The notes beneath the pieces are model-generated. The model did not search any database. It was not told the DNA's origin and saw only the letters and a list, made by a program, of their open reading frames with translations. This document shows positions 27,333 through 37,020 of a DNA stretch of 64,000 nt, one piece after another. The position numbers and the translations under genes were made by a program. The DNA lies in the NCBI RefSeq assembly GCF_002574545.1, contig NZ_NUGT01000003.1, forward strand, positions 1 to 64,000, written 5' to 3'. The stretch is from Bacillus sp. AFS055030 (GTDB taxonomy: Bacteria > Bacillota > Bacilli > Bacillales > Bacillaceae_G). Position 1 is the first letter of the stretch. The number at the start of each line of letters is the position of its first letter.

Positions 27333-29528
27333 ATGCCTCGTAAGGAAAAAGAGCTGACATTTAATGAGCAAGCTAATATAGAAAATCTAAGGGTTGAGGA
27401 TTTATATATAACATTTGATATATGCTCTAAAGAATTGAAACATGCTAATAATGTTGAGTTCTATATAAAGAAAAGAAATGATTTTAAAACTATTACACTT
27501 GATGTAAAAAGGTCAGTATCCGGGAATAAAGAACACATCATCATTCCGATTAAGCAGTTTCAAGGTAAAATTACAGAAAACAGTCGCTGGGATTTGTTTA
27601 TGGAACTATACCTTGATAATGTGAAAGTAAATAAACGAATCGGAAACTTTAATGAAAAGCATTTGTCAGAGAAAGATAAGCGTTTCGGCTATATAATGTT
27701 AAATGAAGTGTTTGGGATAGCACCATATTTGGCATTAAATAATGAGTTCTCTTTCCATTTTTGTACTCCAGAACAGTATATGAATTCAAAGTATCCTATA
27801 AAAACAAAAATCCATGAATTGTCTATAAATAAGCAAGGGGTATTAAAACTTATTGCCTCGATTAATCTAAAAGGAACACATGATTTTGTAGTAAATCATA
27901 TCACACTTAGGTTAAGGCAGGATAAGAGTCATGAAATTCAGATCCCTTGTACTGAAGAGTTTTCTCGTGATAAGAATAGTAGAACGGTTAAAGCTGAATT
28001 AAATATCAGCCAGTTAGAATTAGACCAATTTTATTGGGATTTTTTCATTTCAATTACTATTGATAATGGTGATGAACATCATGCACGAATTCGCAATGAT
28101 AATTATTTAATTAGTAAAAAATTGAAACATGGTATATTTAACTATACTGTAAATACTCCTGATAACTATATGATTTATCCGTACATTACTGCGAATGATT
28201 ATCTAGCTTTAACATATCGACAAAAAGGCGAATTCGAATCCCTTCAGTATAAGATTAATGAGTATGCTGCCTTTTTCTTATATAGTTTATTGTTCTGGTA
28301 TTTTACAAGGAAGCCAATATGGCTTATTCATGAAAAATACTCAGAAACGGCTCAAGACAATAGCTTCTATTTCTTTAAATATTGTTATGAAAATCAATAT
28401 AATAAGAAGGTTTACTATGTGATTAAAAAGGGTTCAGCTGATGAAAAAAACTTGGCCCCTTATAAAAAACGTGTCGTTTACTTCATGAGTTTTAAACATC
28501 TTTTTCTATTACTTGCATCCAAGTTAATTGTATCCTCAGAGACAAAAGGTCATGGATTTGCATGGAGAGTTTCTCAAGGAGTTATCCGAGATTTTTTATA
28601 TGAGAAAAAGTATGTGTTTTTACAACATGGTGTTCTAGGGTTGAAAAAAGTTGGAAATTCATTTAAAGCAAAATCTTCTAACGGTGCAGACCTATTTGTA
28701 GTATCTTCTGATTTTGAAAAAGAAATCGTAAAAAGAGAATTTGGATACAAAGAAGATAACGTCATTGTTACCGGTCTATCTAGATGGGATGTATTAGAGG
28801 ATAAATCGCATCAAAATACAAAAAAAGAAATACTCTTAATGCCTACATGGAGAAACTGGCTTGAAGAAGTAGATGATGATAAATTTATTTTATCTGATTA
28901 TTATCATGTGTATAACAATCTAATCCAATCAGAAAAGCTCTCCCAATTGTTAAAGGAAAATGATCTTACATTGAACTTTTATGTCCATCCAAAATTTATG
29001 CCATATGTTGAAAACTTTACAAGTTCTCATGAGCATATAAATGTTATCCAATTTGGAGAAACAAATATTAATGATCTAATTATGCGATCAAGTTTATTGA
29101 TTACAGATTATTCTAGTGTAGCCTGGGAAACATATTATCAAAAGAAACCGGTACTATTCTTTCATTTTGATTTGGATAAATATTTAGAAACTCAAGGTAG
29201 CTACATGGATTTAAGAAATGAAGTTTTCGGAGAAGTTGCTTACGACTCTTCAGAATTAGTTGATAAATTAAGCGTATATATAAACAATGGTTTTAAAGAA
29301 AAAGAAGAATTTAGTTTAAATAGAAATTATTATTTTAAACACCTAGATCAAGATAACAGCGCTAGAATTTTTAATTATATCAGTGAACGGGAAAAATCCC
29401 TTGTTAAATGGGAAGGGTTTCATAAAATATTAAAAAGAAGCTATCTTCTAAAATCCATTTATAGAAGATATAATCAAAACCCAATTTTTAAGCGGATTAG
29501 TACAAGCATTTTAAGTGTTCTAAAGTGA
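27333..29528 (+). CDS. CDP-glycerol glycerophosphotransferase (TagF/TagB family)
   Basis: A 731-aa teichoic-acid polymerase or primase family protein acting at the inner face of the membrane. The catalytic part (about 330-680) shows the family landmarks: YVFLQHGVLGLKK with H432, VVSSDFEKEI, GLSRWDVL, LMPTWRNWL and LLITDYSSVAWE with D592. The N-terminal 320 residues are a beta-rich accessory region seen in longer members. It transfers glycerol phosphate from CDP-glycerol to a growing chain. GGGGGGA precedes ATG 27333. It stands alone, without tag neighbours, so its chain could be wall or capsule-like. Confidence 0.87.
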   Translation: MPRKEKELTFNEQANIENLRVEDLYITFDICSKELKHANNVEFYIKKRNDFKTITLDVKRSVSGNKEHIIIPIKQFQGKITENSRWDLFMELYLDNVKVNKRIGNFNEKHLSEKDKRFGYIMLNEVFGIAPYLALNNEFSFHFCTPEQYMNSKYPIKTKIHELSINKQGVLKLIASINLKGTHDFVVNHITLRLRQDKSHEIQIPCTEEFSRDKNSRTVKAELNISQLELDQFYWDFFISITIDNGDEHHARIRNDNYLISKKLKHGIFNYTVNTPDNYMIYPYITANDYLALTYRQKGEFESLQYKINEYAAFFLYSLLFWYFTRKPIWLIHEKYSETAQDNSFYFFKYCYENQYNKKVYYVIKKGSADEKNLAPYKKRVVYFMSFKHLFLLLASKLIVSSETKGHGFAWRVSQGVIRDFLYEKKYVFLQHGVLGLKKVGNSFKAKSSNGADLFVVSSDFEKEIVKREFGYKEDNVIVTGLSRWDVLEDKSHQNTKKEILLMPTWRNWLEEVDDDKFILSDYYHVYNNLIQSEKLSQLLKENDLTLNFYVHPKFMPYVENFTSSHEHINVIQFGETNINDLIMRSSLLITDYSSVAWETYYQKKPVLFFHFDLDKYLETQGSYMDLRNEVFGEVAYDSSELVDKLSVYINNGFKEKEEFSLNRNYYFKHLDQDNSARIFNYISEREKSLVKWEGFHKILKRSYLLKSIYRRYNQNPIFKRISTSILSVLK

Positions 29529-29672
29529 GAAGTTGAAATAGAGTATATTTATAATTTTAACTGCATTTTAGGTGATATAGATAATTGAACAGCTCTATTA
29601 GCGTTCAAAACTAAGACCGAATCATTATGAGAGTTGCTATTATAAATAAGTTATATTTTCAAGAATTATCAT

Positions 29673-29712
29673 AGACTGCCTTTGCAAATATTGTAAAGGT
29701 AGTCTTTTTTTT
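29673..29712 (+). terminator. Terminator after the CDP-glycerol transferase
   Basis: AGACTGCCTTT (29673-29683) pairs with AAAGGTAGTCT (29695-29705), with one G-U pair and then T7. Confidence 0.85.
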
Positions 29713-29893
29713 GGGATTTGTTGTAGTAATCAAATTTTCAAAGTTACTTATGGATATAGAAAATGCTTTTATATTTTGGAGTAATGAAAAGGTTAGTGTA
29801 ATGTAGGCTTAGGATAAAGCTAGAGCAAAGTTAATAATCAATTTACTATTCATGAAATTATATTAATAATCCATAGAATTTTTTAGTGAAAGT

Positions 29894-29935
29894 AAAAAAA
29901 TCCCCTTCTATTAATTCAGAAGGGGTTATTTTTTT
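29894..29935. terminator. Second hairpin terminator
   Basis: CCCCTTCT (29902-29909) pairs with AGAAGGGG (29918-29925), flanked by A7 on the left and T7 on the right, so it can act on both strands. Confidence 0.8.
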
Positions 29936-30050
29936 CGCTGTAAATAAGCGTTTTAAATGCTTGAAATCTATTAAGGAAAATTTAAGGTACACAACTCAAA
30001 ATAGCCTTATCAAATGAAATTAGGAGGAGTAATGTTTCAGCAAATACGAA

Positions 30051-31322
30051 GTGAATCAAGATGATGGAGAGGAGAAAAGTAAATTGAAAAAGTGGGTTAT
30101 TATTTCAGTTATTGTTGTTGCTGTTGGTGGAGGAAGTGGTTGGTTTATATATAGTAAGAGTCAAGCTAATCAAGCTCAAAATGTGATGGCTTCAGCACAA
30201 ACAATTACGGTACAAAAAGGAAAGTTAGAAGTGGCTGTTACTGGATCGGGTTCTGTAACTGCAAATACTGACGAAGATGTTACTGCGGCAAATACAATTC
30301 TTGTTGTGGATGGTGTTAGTGTTTCATCTGGAGAATCTGTCGATAAAGGTGATACACTTGTGACATTTAAAAATGGTGAGGTTGTTACGGCACCAAAAGA
30401 TGGAGAAATTACAAATGTTTACATAAGTAGTGGTAGCGGGGCATCGCAGGGGAAAGTACTAATGCGTATGGAAGATGAAGATGGGGTTACGTTACCGATT
30501 ACAAGAGAGGATAGTGGCAGTTCTTCGAATAATTCTAGTACAGGAAATACTGGGGGTAGTAGTTTAGTAGCGGATATTGTAAATGTAAAGGAAGGCTCAG
30601 TTGTAAAAGAGGGTGCGACACTTGTGAAATTTACAGATGGTAGTATTTTACAGGCACCAGTTGCCGGAACAATTACTAGTCTTGCTGTTAATAGTGGAGA
30701 TTCTGTACAAAGTTCGGCGACGGTGGCACATATTACAAATTACAGTTCTCTGGAAACAACAATCAGTGTCGATGAATTAGATATTACAAAGGTAAAAGTT
30801 GGACAGTCAGTAAAGATTACAGCAAGTGCTTTTGAAGGTGAAACATTCGATGGGATTGTAGCGAAAGTAGCAAATGAAGGTACATCGACAAATGGCGTTT
30901 CATCATTTGATGTAACTGTAAAAATTAAAAATCCAAAAGGTTTGAAAATTGGGATGTCAACGGAAGCGAGTATTTTAATACAAAGTAAATCAGATGCGTT
31001 ATATGTTCCAGTAGAGGCAGTGTATAAAAATGGAAATGAAAAATATGTATTAGTTCCTACATCTACAGATGAATCTACAAAGAAAGTTACGGTGGAAACT
31101 GGTATTTCAAATGATACGAATGTAGAGATTACAAGTGGATTAAGTGAAGGGGAGTCTATTGAAATTCCGAGAGTTCAATCTAGGGGTAATTCTGGCGGAT
31201 TTATGATGCAAGGTGGGGGATTCCAAGAAGGTGGGTTCCCTGGTGGAGGATTCTCTGGTGGTGGTTTCGGAGGAAGAAACTTTGAAAGAAAACAACCAAG
31301 TGGAGGACAAGGAGGTAAATAA
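30051..31322 (+). CDS. MacA/HlyD-like membrane fusion protein of an ABC system
   Basis: A 423-aa adaptor with one N-terminal membrane anchor (WVIISVIVVAVGGGSGWFIY), then lipoyl/barrel-sandwich halves (about 50-250) and a beta-barrel domain. The C-terminal 40 residues are Gly- and Phe-rich (GGGFQEGGFPGGGFSGGGF). The long coiled coil of many homologues is missing. The start is uncertain: GTG 30051 has no ribosome site, and TTG 30084 has AGAGGAGA at good spacing. The best AGGAGG (30022) instead serves a ten-codon ORF at 30032-30064. It forms an operon with the ATPase, overlapping it by one base. Confidence 0.82.
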   Translation: MNQDDGEEKSKLKKWVIISVIVVAVGGGSGWFIYSKSQANQAQNVMASAQTITVQKGKLEVAVTGSGSVTANTDEDVTAANTILVVDGVSVSSGESVDKGDTLVTFKNGEVVTAPKDGEITNVYISSGSGASQGKVLMRMEDEDGVTLPITREDSGSSSNNSSTGNTGGSSLVADIVNVKEGSVVKEGATLVKFTDGSILQAPVAGTITSLAVNSGDSVQSSATVAHITNYSSLETTISVDELDITKVKVGQSVKITASAFEGETFDGIVAKVANEGTSTNGVSSFDVTVKIKNPKGLKIGMSTEASILIQSKSDALYVPVEAVYKNGNEKYVLVPTSTDESTKKVTVETGISNDTNVEITSGLSEGESIEIPRVQSRGNSGGFMMQGGGFQEGGFPGGGFSGGGFGGRNFERKQPSGGQGGK

Positions 31323-32041
31323 TGACTAACTTTGAGCCGATTATTCAAATAAAAAACATGACGAAGATGTATGAACTTGGTGGAGAAACGGTAATGGCTC
31401 TTCAGAGTGTATCTCTTGATATCCAAAAGGGGGATTTTATATCAGTCATCGGTCCATCAGGTTCAGGTAAGTCAACATTTATGAACATGATTGGATGCTT
31501 AGATCGACCAGATTCTGGGCGATATTTGATTGATAATGAAGATGTAGGGCAAATGAAAAGTTCGCAACTAGCAACTATACGGAATGAAAAAATAGGATTT
31601 ATTTTTCAAAATTTCAATCTTATACCAAAGTTAACTGCGGTAGAAAATGTTGAACTTCCTCTTATTTATCGAGGGATGAAAACGGCTGAACGAAGAGAAA
31701 TTGCTCTTTCGGCGTTAAAAAAAGTAGGTCTAGTAGATCGAGCGAATCATTTACCTACACAATTATCAGGAGGGCAGCAACAGCGTGTTGCAATTGCGCG
31801 TGCCCTTGCTGGAAGCCCTCCTATTTTACTGGCAGATGAACCGACGGGCGCTCTTGATAGTAAAACAAGTAAGGAAATTTTGGAGATTATGAATTTGTTA
31901 AATGAGCAAGGTCATACGATCATTTTAATAACACATGATTTAGAAGTAGCAAAAAATGCAAATCGTGTTGTACGAATTCATGATGGCCAGTTATACGAGG
32001 ATGGAGGTGAATGGTTTGCAGACACTGAGAATGGCGCTTAA
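31322..32041 (+). CDS. MacB/LolD-type ABC transporter ATPase
   Basis: A 239-aa ATPase of the MacB/YknY type. Walker A is GPSGSGKST (44-52), the signature is [15 protein letters not shown], Walker B is [12 protein letters not shown], and the switch His is in LITHD. Its ATG overlaps the stop of the adaptor gene (TAATG) and its 3' end overlaps the permease start, so the three are translated as a unit. Such systems export peptides or toxic compounds, or sense envelope stress. The substrate cannot be told from sequence. Confidence 0.93.
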   Translation: MTNFEPIIQIKNMTKMYELGGETVMALQSVSLDIQKGDFISVIGPSGSGKSTFMNMIGCLDRPDSGRYLIDNEDVGQMKSSQLATIRNEKIGFIFQNFNLIPKLTAVENVELPLIYRGMKTAERREIALSALKKVGLVDRANHLPTQLSGGQQQRVAIARALAGSPPILLADEPTGALDSKTSKEILEIMNLLNEQGHTIILITHDLEVAKNANRVVRIHDGQLYEDGGEWFADTENGA

Positions 32042-33170
32042 GAGCATTAAAGGAAATAAAGTAAGAGCGTTCTTAACGATGCTAGGTATTATTATCGGTG
32101 TATCCTCCGTTATTGTGATGGTTGCGATTGGTCAAGGGTCAACGAAAGAAGTGCAAGATCAAATAGGGAGCTTAGGTACGAATGTCTTAACAGTAAGTGT
32201 TACTGGCTCAGATGCAACGTTTAAAGAAGTTGATGCTAATCAACTTAAGGACGTTAGTGGTGTAGAAGCAATTGCTCCGACTGTCTCTGGAAGAGTATCT
32301 GTAAAAAATGGACAAACGAACGCACAAGTGTCAGTGACAGGAACAACTTCCCCTTATTTAAAAGTTCGCGATTTAGAGCTGCAATCGGGACGATTTATCG
32401 CAGACTTAGATAATGAAAATCGCTCAAAAATAGCAGTACTTGGCTCAAGTACTGCACGAACATTATTCGGTTTTGGAAATCCAGTTGGTCAATCTGTTAA
32501 AGTGAATGGAACTTCATTTAGAGTAGTTGGGGTACTTCAATCAGTTGGTAGTTCCTTAGGTTCAAGTGGGGACAGTACGATCTTTGTTCCTCTTAGTACT
32601 GCTCAGCGCTTGGCATCTACTACTTCAATTGGATCTGTTTATGTAAAAGTAGAAAATGAAGATATGATTAATTTTACATTGCGTAGAATTGAACAAAAGA
32701 TGTTTACGATTATTGGAGATGCAGATAGTTATAGCGTTTCGAGTCCTGAGGATCTAATGGAAACTGCTTCATCTGTTAATAATACGATGACATTAATGCT
32801 AGGCGGAAGTGCTGCAATCTCACTTATTGTTGGCGGTATCGGTATTATGAATATCATGCTTGTATCGGTATCTGAACGAACAAAAGAAATCGGTATACGA
32901 AAAGCAATTGGAGCAAAGCGAGGAAGTATTCTTCTTCAATTCCTCATTGAATCAATGGTATTAAGTTCACTTGGAGGAATAATAGGTGTTGTAATAGGTG
33001 TAATAAGTGCGAAAATATTCACTATAATGACAGGAACAGCAATTGCATATTCTATACCGGTTATGCTGTTATCATTTATATTCTCTTTATTAGTTGGAAT
33101 CGTATTTGGCGTTTTTCCCGCAAATAAAGCGTCTAAGCTTGATCCAATACAAGCCCTTCGATATGAATAA
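32016..33170 (+). CDS. MacB/FtsX-type ABC transporter permease
   Basis: A 384-aa permease with the MacB architecture. There is one N-terminal helix (RAFLTMLGIIIGVSSVIVMVAIG), a large extracytoplasmic domain (about 50-255), then three C-terminal helices with the family signature GGIGIMNIMLVSVSERTKEIGIRKAIGAK. TTG 32016 is chosen because GGAGGTG (32003-32009) lies 6 bases upstream; in-frame ATG 32001 would place the ribosome site inside the gene. It overlaps the ATPase by 26 bp. A terminator closes the operon at 33182. Confidence 0.9.
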   Translation: MQTLRMALKSIKGNKVRAFLTMLGIIIGVSSVIVMVAIGQGSTKEVQDQIGSLGTNVLTVSVTGSDATFKEVDANQLKDVSGVEAIAPTVSGRVSVKNGQTNAQVSVTGTTSPYLKVRDLELQSGRFIADLDNENRSKIAVLGSSTARTLFGFGNPVGQSVKVNGTSFRVVGVLQSVGSSLGSSGDSTIFVPLSTAQRLASTTSIGSVYVKVENEDMINFTLRRIEQKMFTIIGDADSYSVSSPEDLMETASSVNNTMTLMLGGSAAISLIVGGIGIMNIMLVSVSERTKEIGIRKAIGAKRGSILLQFLIESMVLSSLGGIIGVVIGVISAKIFTIMTGTAIAYSIPVMLLSFIFSLLVGIVFGVFPANKASKLDPIQALRYE

Positions 33171-33181
33171 TATGTATAAAG

Positions 33182-33224
33182 AGGTTGTCCTAAAAGTAAA
33201 TCTTTTAAGGGGCAACTTTTTTTT
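33182..33224 (+). terminator. Terminator of the ABC operon
   Basis: AGGTTGTCCT pairs with AGGGGCAACTT using G-U pairs, followed by T8. Confidence 0.75.
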
Positions 33225-33344
33225 GTGTAAAAAAGGAAATCGTTCTCCGTGATCAATTAATCAGACTAAAGTAAGAAACCTTATTAAGTTGATTCTCTAA
33301 TAAAATAGTATTTTAGGTTTCTATCAAATGATGTCAGAATAGTC

Positions 33345-33374
33345 TATAATTGTGGTCATAACCTGAATTAGACC
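33345..33374 (+). promoter_or_regulatory. Promoter -10 and shared GGTC-N13-GACC operator, copy 1
   Basis: TATAAT (33345-33350) is followed after three bases by GGTCATA...TAGACC (33354-33374). The same 21-bp element, at the same distance from its -10, precedes the hydrolase operon at 35726. A repressor covering the start site is implied. The regulator gene at 34340 is the natural candidate. Confidence 0.65.
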
Positions 33375-33494
33375 GTAAATGATGAAAAATCAGTATGAGG
33401 ATTCCTGATGAGTATCGTGGAGTTTTATACTATCAAATTATGAAGGAGGTTCTCACATTTAAACAGATAATCAACTAGAGAGAGGAGAAAATAT

Positions 33495-34328
33495 ATGTTT
33501 TTTCTTGCATTAATCAGTTCTTTTTTGAATGCAGTGAATGCGTTGTATGCAAAAAAAATAACCATGCAAATGAAGGATAATAATAGCTTTATTGTAACAT
33601 CTTTTTTAGTAGTCACCATTTTGTTAGGCTGCGTAATGCCGTGGTATTATTCCTTTTCTGTTACTCCAGTTACAATAGGTTTACTAATCATTGTGATTAT
33701 TTTAGATGCATTGTCTAATGTAACATTTTTCTTAGCGCTAGGACGAATAGAAGTATCTCAACTAGCAGTGTACACTGCGTTGACTCCATTATTTACGTTT
33801 ATTCCAAATAGTATATTGCACGGATTCGATCTACATATCTTAATTCCAGTCTTGCTTATTGTGCTTGGTGTATATTTTCTAAATGTAAAAGGTAGAAACA
33901 TGTTATCTCCATTAGTAGAAATAAAAAAACCAGGGAATTTATTAGGGGTTGCAGCTGCAGTTTCAGCGGGACTCAGCATGGTTCCTACTCAACAACTGCT
34001 CGTTCATCAATGGATAAATGCTCCTACACTTTACTTTTTCAGAGCGAGTGGGATTGCTTTAATTATCTATTTAATCCATCGTCCGAAAATTTGGTATCCT
34101 AAATTGAATATGCATCTTTCGATTCGTGGGGTGCTTGCGATTTCACAATGGATCGCATTGTTTGCAGCTTTAAAGATTGCTAATGGGACTTTAGTTGTAG
34201 CTTTAGCTTATACTTCACCAATATTTGCGTTGTTTTTAGCAAGAATTTATTATAAAGAAAAAATTACAGCAGCTAAGTTGATTGCCTGCTGCATTACCAT
34301 TTTAGGAATTTTATTTATTTTAGAGTAG
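33495..34328 (+). CDS. EamA/DMT-family transporter
   Basis: A 277-aa membrane protein with ten predicted helices in two repeats, typical of the drug/metabolite transporter superfamily. The second repeat ends in YTSPIFALFLARIYYKEKITAAKLIACCITILGILF, a standard EamA ending. AGAGGAGAA precedes ATG 33495. It is the first gene of an operon with the regulator at 34340, behind the shared operator. It may export a metabolite or peptide product linked to the downstream hydrolases. The substrate is unknown. Confidence 0.85.
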   Translation: MFFLALISSFLNAVNALYAKKITMQMKDNNSFIVTSFLVVTILLGCVMPWYYSFSVTPVTIGLLIIVIILDALSNVTFFLALGRIEVSQLAVYTALTPLFTFIPNSILHGFDLHILIPVLLIVLGVYFLNVKGRNMLSPLVEIKKPGNLLGVAAAVSAGLSMVPTQQLLVHQWINAPTLYFFRASGIALIIYLIHRPKIWYPKLNMHLSIRGVLAISQWIALFAALKIANGTLVVALAYTSPIFALFLARIYYKEKITAAKLIACCITILGILFILE

Positions 34329-34339
34329 TGGAGGAAAAG

Positions 34340-35641
34340 ATGAAAAAAATTCGTTTAGGTTTACTTGGATCTGATGATTCGATTGACGTTATTCAATCTG
34401 TCATAAAGGAATACCCTGAATTTGAATGTACGTCTATCATTTATTGGAGAGAAGAGGAAATACCAGATCTTTTAAGTCCTATTGCAAATGATTTTGATAT
34501 TTGGCTATTTTCGGGCAAGGTCCCTTATGCTATAGCCAAAAGCTGGGGTGGAATTACAAAACCGATGTTTTTTACGCCCCACACTGGACCGAGTTTATAT
34601 AAAACTTTGTTACAAATATTCTATCATAACCAGATTGCCATGGAGCAAATCAGCTTTGATAACTTCCATTATGATGAACTTAAAAGCATATTAGATGAAG
34701 CGGAGATTAAAGCTGATCAGTTGTTTTTGAAATATTATGAAGGAGAAGTTGATGCAGATGAACTTGCCGGATACCACTATGAGTTATGGAAAAGTGGGAA
34801 AACACAAGCAGCAGTTACCTGTCTTCGATCGGCACATATTGAACTAGAGAAGATGGGTGTCCCGGTTTATCGTGTACTTCCTGCGAAGTCTGCTATTGAG
34901 TCTGTACTAAATTTAGCACTCCGAACTTTTGAGATGTTACACTTTAAAGAAAGTCAAATTGCCGTTCAAATGATTGAGGTTGACTCTTATTTTGGACTGG
35001 CGAAGGATACTTTTTCGACTGATGAAATTTACAAAAAAGAAATTAAAATGGCTGAGAAGCTTCTCGTTTACGCCAAAAAAGTTCAAGGGTCACTAAAATC
35101 TGCTGGTCCCGGTAGATATGTCATTTTTACAACCCGAGGACTTTTACAGGATATAACGAATGAATTTTCTTTTATACCGAATTTTAAAGATCTTGAAGAA
35201 TTAAAGAAAGAAGTCATTACTTGTGGAATTGGAATCGGTAAAACGGCTTACGAAGCAGAAATTCATGCAGGAAGAGCATTATTTCATGCTAAAGAATATG
35301 GAAAAGGAAGTTGGATGGTTGCTCTTGATAATCAGACGATTGCGGGTCCATTGGGAAGAGAGGAACAAATTACATATTCTTATGTCTCAAAAGAACTACA
35401 AAAAATAAGCGAACAAACATCTTTAAGTATTTCGACACTTAGTAAACTAGAATCTATTCTTAAAAAAATAGGAAAGAGTGAAATTGGGGCTCACGAGCTA
35501 GCACAATATATGCAAATCATGCCGAGAAGCGCGCGTAGAATTTTAAAAGAATTAGAGGAACAAGGAATTGCTCAAGTTATTGGAGAGGAAACACCTTTTT
35601 CTCGTGGAAGACCTAGAAACATTTATAAAATAAGCCTTTGA
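34340..35641 (+). CDS. Transcriptional regulator with GGDEF-like sensor and winged helix
   Basis: A 433-aa regulator. The N-terminal region (1-200) is a mixed alpha/beta sensor (IRLGLLGSDDSIDVIQSVIKEYP). The middle (about 205-330) resembles a nucleotide-cyclase/GGDEF fold, with CGIGIGKTAYEAEIHAGRAL and FHAKEYGKG, but has no GGDEF active loop. The C-terminus (about 370-433) is a winged helix (IGAHELAQYMQIMPRSARRILKELE) ending in a basic wing. ATG 34340 follows GGAGGA; an in-frame GTG at 34328 is part of the ribosome site. It likely binds the GGTC-N13-GACC elements at 33354 and 35726. Confidence 0.72.
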   Translation: MKKIRLGLLGSDDSIDVIQSVIKEYPEFECTSIIYWREEEIPDLLSPIANDFDIWLFSGKVPYAIAKSWGGITKPMFFTPHTGPSLYKTLLQIFYHNQIAMEQISFDNFHYDELKSILDEAEIKADQLFLKYYEGEVDADELAGYHYELWKSGKTQAAVTCLRSAHIELEKMGVPVYRVLPAKSAIESVLNLALRTFEMLHFKESQIAVQMIEVDSYFGLAKDTFSTDEIYKKEIKMAEKLLVYAKKVQGSLKSAGPGRYVIFTTRGLLQDITNEFSFIPNFKDLEELKKEVITCGIGIGKTAYEAEIHAGRALFHAKEYGKGSWMVALDNQTIAGPLGREEQITYSYVSKELQKISEQTSLSISTLSKLESILKKIGKSEIGAHELAQYMQIMPRSARRILKELEEQGIAQVIGEETPFSRGRPRNIYKISL

Positions 35642-35693
35642 CAAGTGATCAAAGGTTTTTTTGTTTTTTATATAATATTCTGAATATTATTAC

Positions 35694-35746
35694 TTAACAA
35701 ATTAAATAATTGATGATATAGTTATGGTCATAGCCATAAATAGACC
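35694..35746 (+). promoter_or_regulatory. Promoter and shared operator of the hydrolase operon, copy 2
   Basis: TTAACA (35694-35699), a 17-bp spacer and TATAGT (35717-35722) form the promoter. Three bases later GGTCATA...TAGACC (35726-35746) repeats the element of 33354 with identical spacing. Confidence 0.7.
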
Positions 35747-35776
35747 TAAAATAAAATATATTTAGTAGGAGGAAAA

Positions 35777-37006
35777 ATGATTAATCAGGATAGATTGTGG
35801 AAACACCTTTTGGAATTAGGGTCCATAGGAAAACAAGATTCTGGTGGAATTACGCGTTTGTCCTTTACAGATTATGAGAGAAAAGCTAAGGAATTAGTTA
35901 CTTCCTATATGGTTGAAGCAGGGTTAAAAGTCTACGAAGATACCGTTGGAAATCTTATTGGACGTAAAGAAGGGACTAATCCAAACGCACCAGTTGTACT
36001 TGTAGGCTCACATATTGATTCTGTATATAATGGCGGAAATTTTGACGGACCACTTGGCGTTCTCTCGGGGATTGAAATTCTCCAGACGATGAATGAGCAG
36101 AAAATCACAACAACTCATCCAATTGAAGTGATTGTATTTACAGATGAAGAAGGAGCAAGATTTAGCTTTGGAATGATTGGAAGTCGGGGAATTGCTGGAA
36201 CGCTCAGCTTAGAAGATCTTCAAAATAAGGATCAACAAGGGATTACCATAGCACAAGCGATGAGCGAGGCAGGATATGATCCACTTTTAATTGAACAGTC
36301 AGTCAGACCTAAGGGATCAGTAAAAGCCTATGTAGAACTACATATTGAACAAGGAAAAGTGCTTGAAAATGGTAATTTATCAGTAGGAATTGTTACAGGA
36401 ATCGCTGGCCCGTTATGGCTTAAATTCACAATTGAAGGTAAAGCAGGACATGCAGGGACAACTCCAATGAATGACCGTAACGATGCTTTAGTTGCTGCAT
36501 CCGGGATTGTTCAACTCATAGAAACTGAATCAACTAAGACAGTATCAACAGTAGGAACAGTTGGTCAATTGCAACTATTTCCTGGAGGAATAAATATTAT
36601 TCCTGGGAAGGTTGAATTTACCTTGGATCTACGAGATGTTAACGAAGCAGTTCGAGATGAGGTTGAAAATCGAATTGTAGAAGAAGCAAGAATTTTATGT
36701 GAGCAACGTGGTGTAGGATTAGAAATTGAAGTTCTACAACGTATTAAACCAACATTATGCTCGAGTGAAATTCAAGATATTGCAAAATTGGCTAGTGAAA
36801 AGATTGGTGTGGAACCATTTTTTATCCCAAGTGGAGCTGGGCACGATTGCATGCAGCTGACAAGTCTATGTCCTATAGGGATGCTTTTTATCCGTTCAAA
36901 AGATGGAATAAGTCATCATCCTGCTGAATGGAGTTCAAAGGAAGATTGTACAGACGGTGCGAATGTACTTTATCATACTGTACTTCAATTATCTAATAAT
37001 GAATAG
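35777..37006 (+). CDS. M20 Zn-dependent hydrolase, hydantoinase/carbamoylase family
   Basis: A 409-aa cytosolic amidase of the AllC/N-carbamoyl-amino-acid hydrolase group. Metal-site motifs are [19 protein letters not shown] (His and Asp ligands) and FTDEEGARF (Glu base and ligand). The dimerisation insert contains [17 protein letters not shown]. The C-terminal ligand region is [10 protein letters not shown]. Such enzymes cleave N-carbamoyl or other N-substituted amino acids or ureides. AGGAGG precedes ATG 35777. It heads an operon with a second M20 enzyme and a symporter, consistent with uptake and cleavage of an N-modified amino acid. Confidence 0.9.
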   Translation: MINQDRLWKHLLELGSIGKQDSGGITRLSFTDYERKAKELVTSYMVEAGLKVYEDTVGNLIGRKEGTNPNAPVVLVGSHIDSVYNGGNFDGPLGVLSGIEILQTMNEQKITTTHPIEVIVFTDEEGARFSFGMIGSRGIAGTLSLEDLQNKDQQGITIAQAMSEAGYDPLLIEQSVRPKGSVKAYVELHIEQGKVLENGNLSVGIVTGIAGPLWLKFTIEGKAGHAGTTPMNDRNDALVAASGIVQLIETESTKTVSTVGTVGQLQLFPGGINIIPGKVEFTLDLRDVNEAVRDEVENRIVEEARILCEQRGVGLEIEVLQRIKPTLCSSEIQDIAKLASEKIGVEPFFIPSGAGHDCMQLTSLCPIGMLFIRSKDGISHHPAEWSSKEDCTDGANVLYHTVLQLSNNE

Positions 37007-37020
37007 AGGGAGTTACAATT

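Larger units (their letters stand above)
29529..30050. other. Intergenic region with two terminators
   Basis: No gene seen. Two hairpin terminators (29673-29712 and 29894-29935) follow the polymerase, leaving about 100 bp for the promoter of the ABC operon. Confidence 0.5.
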
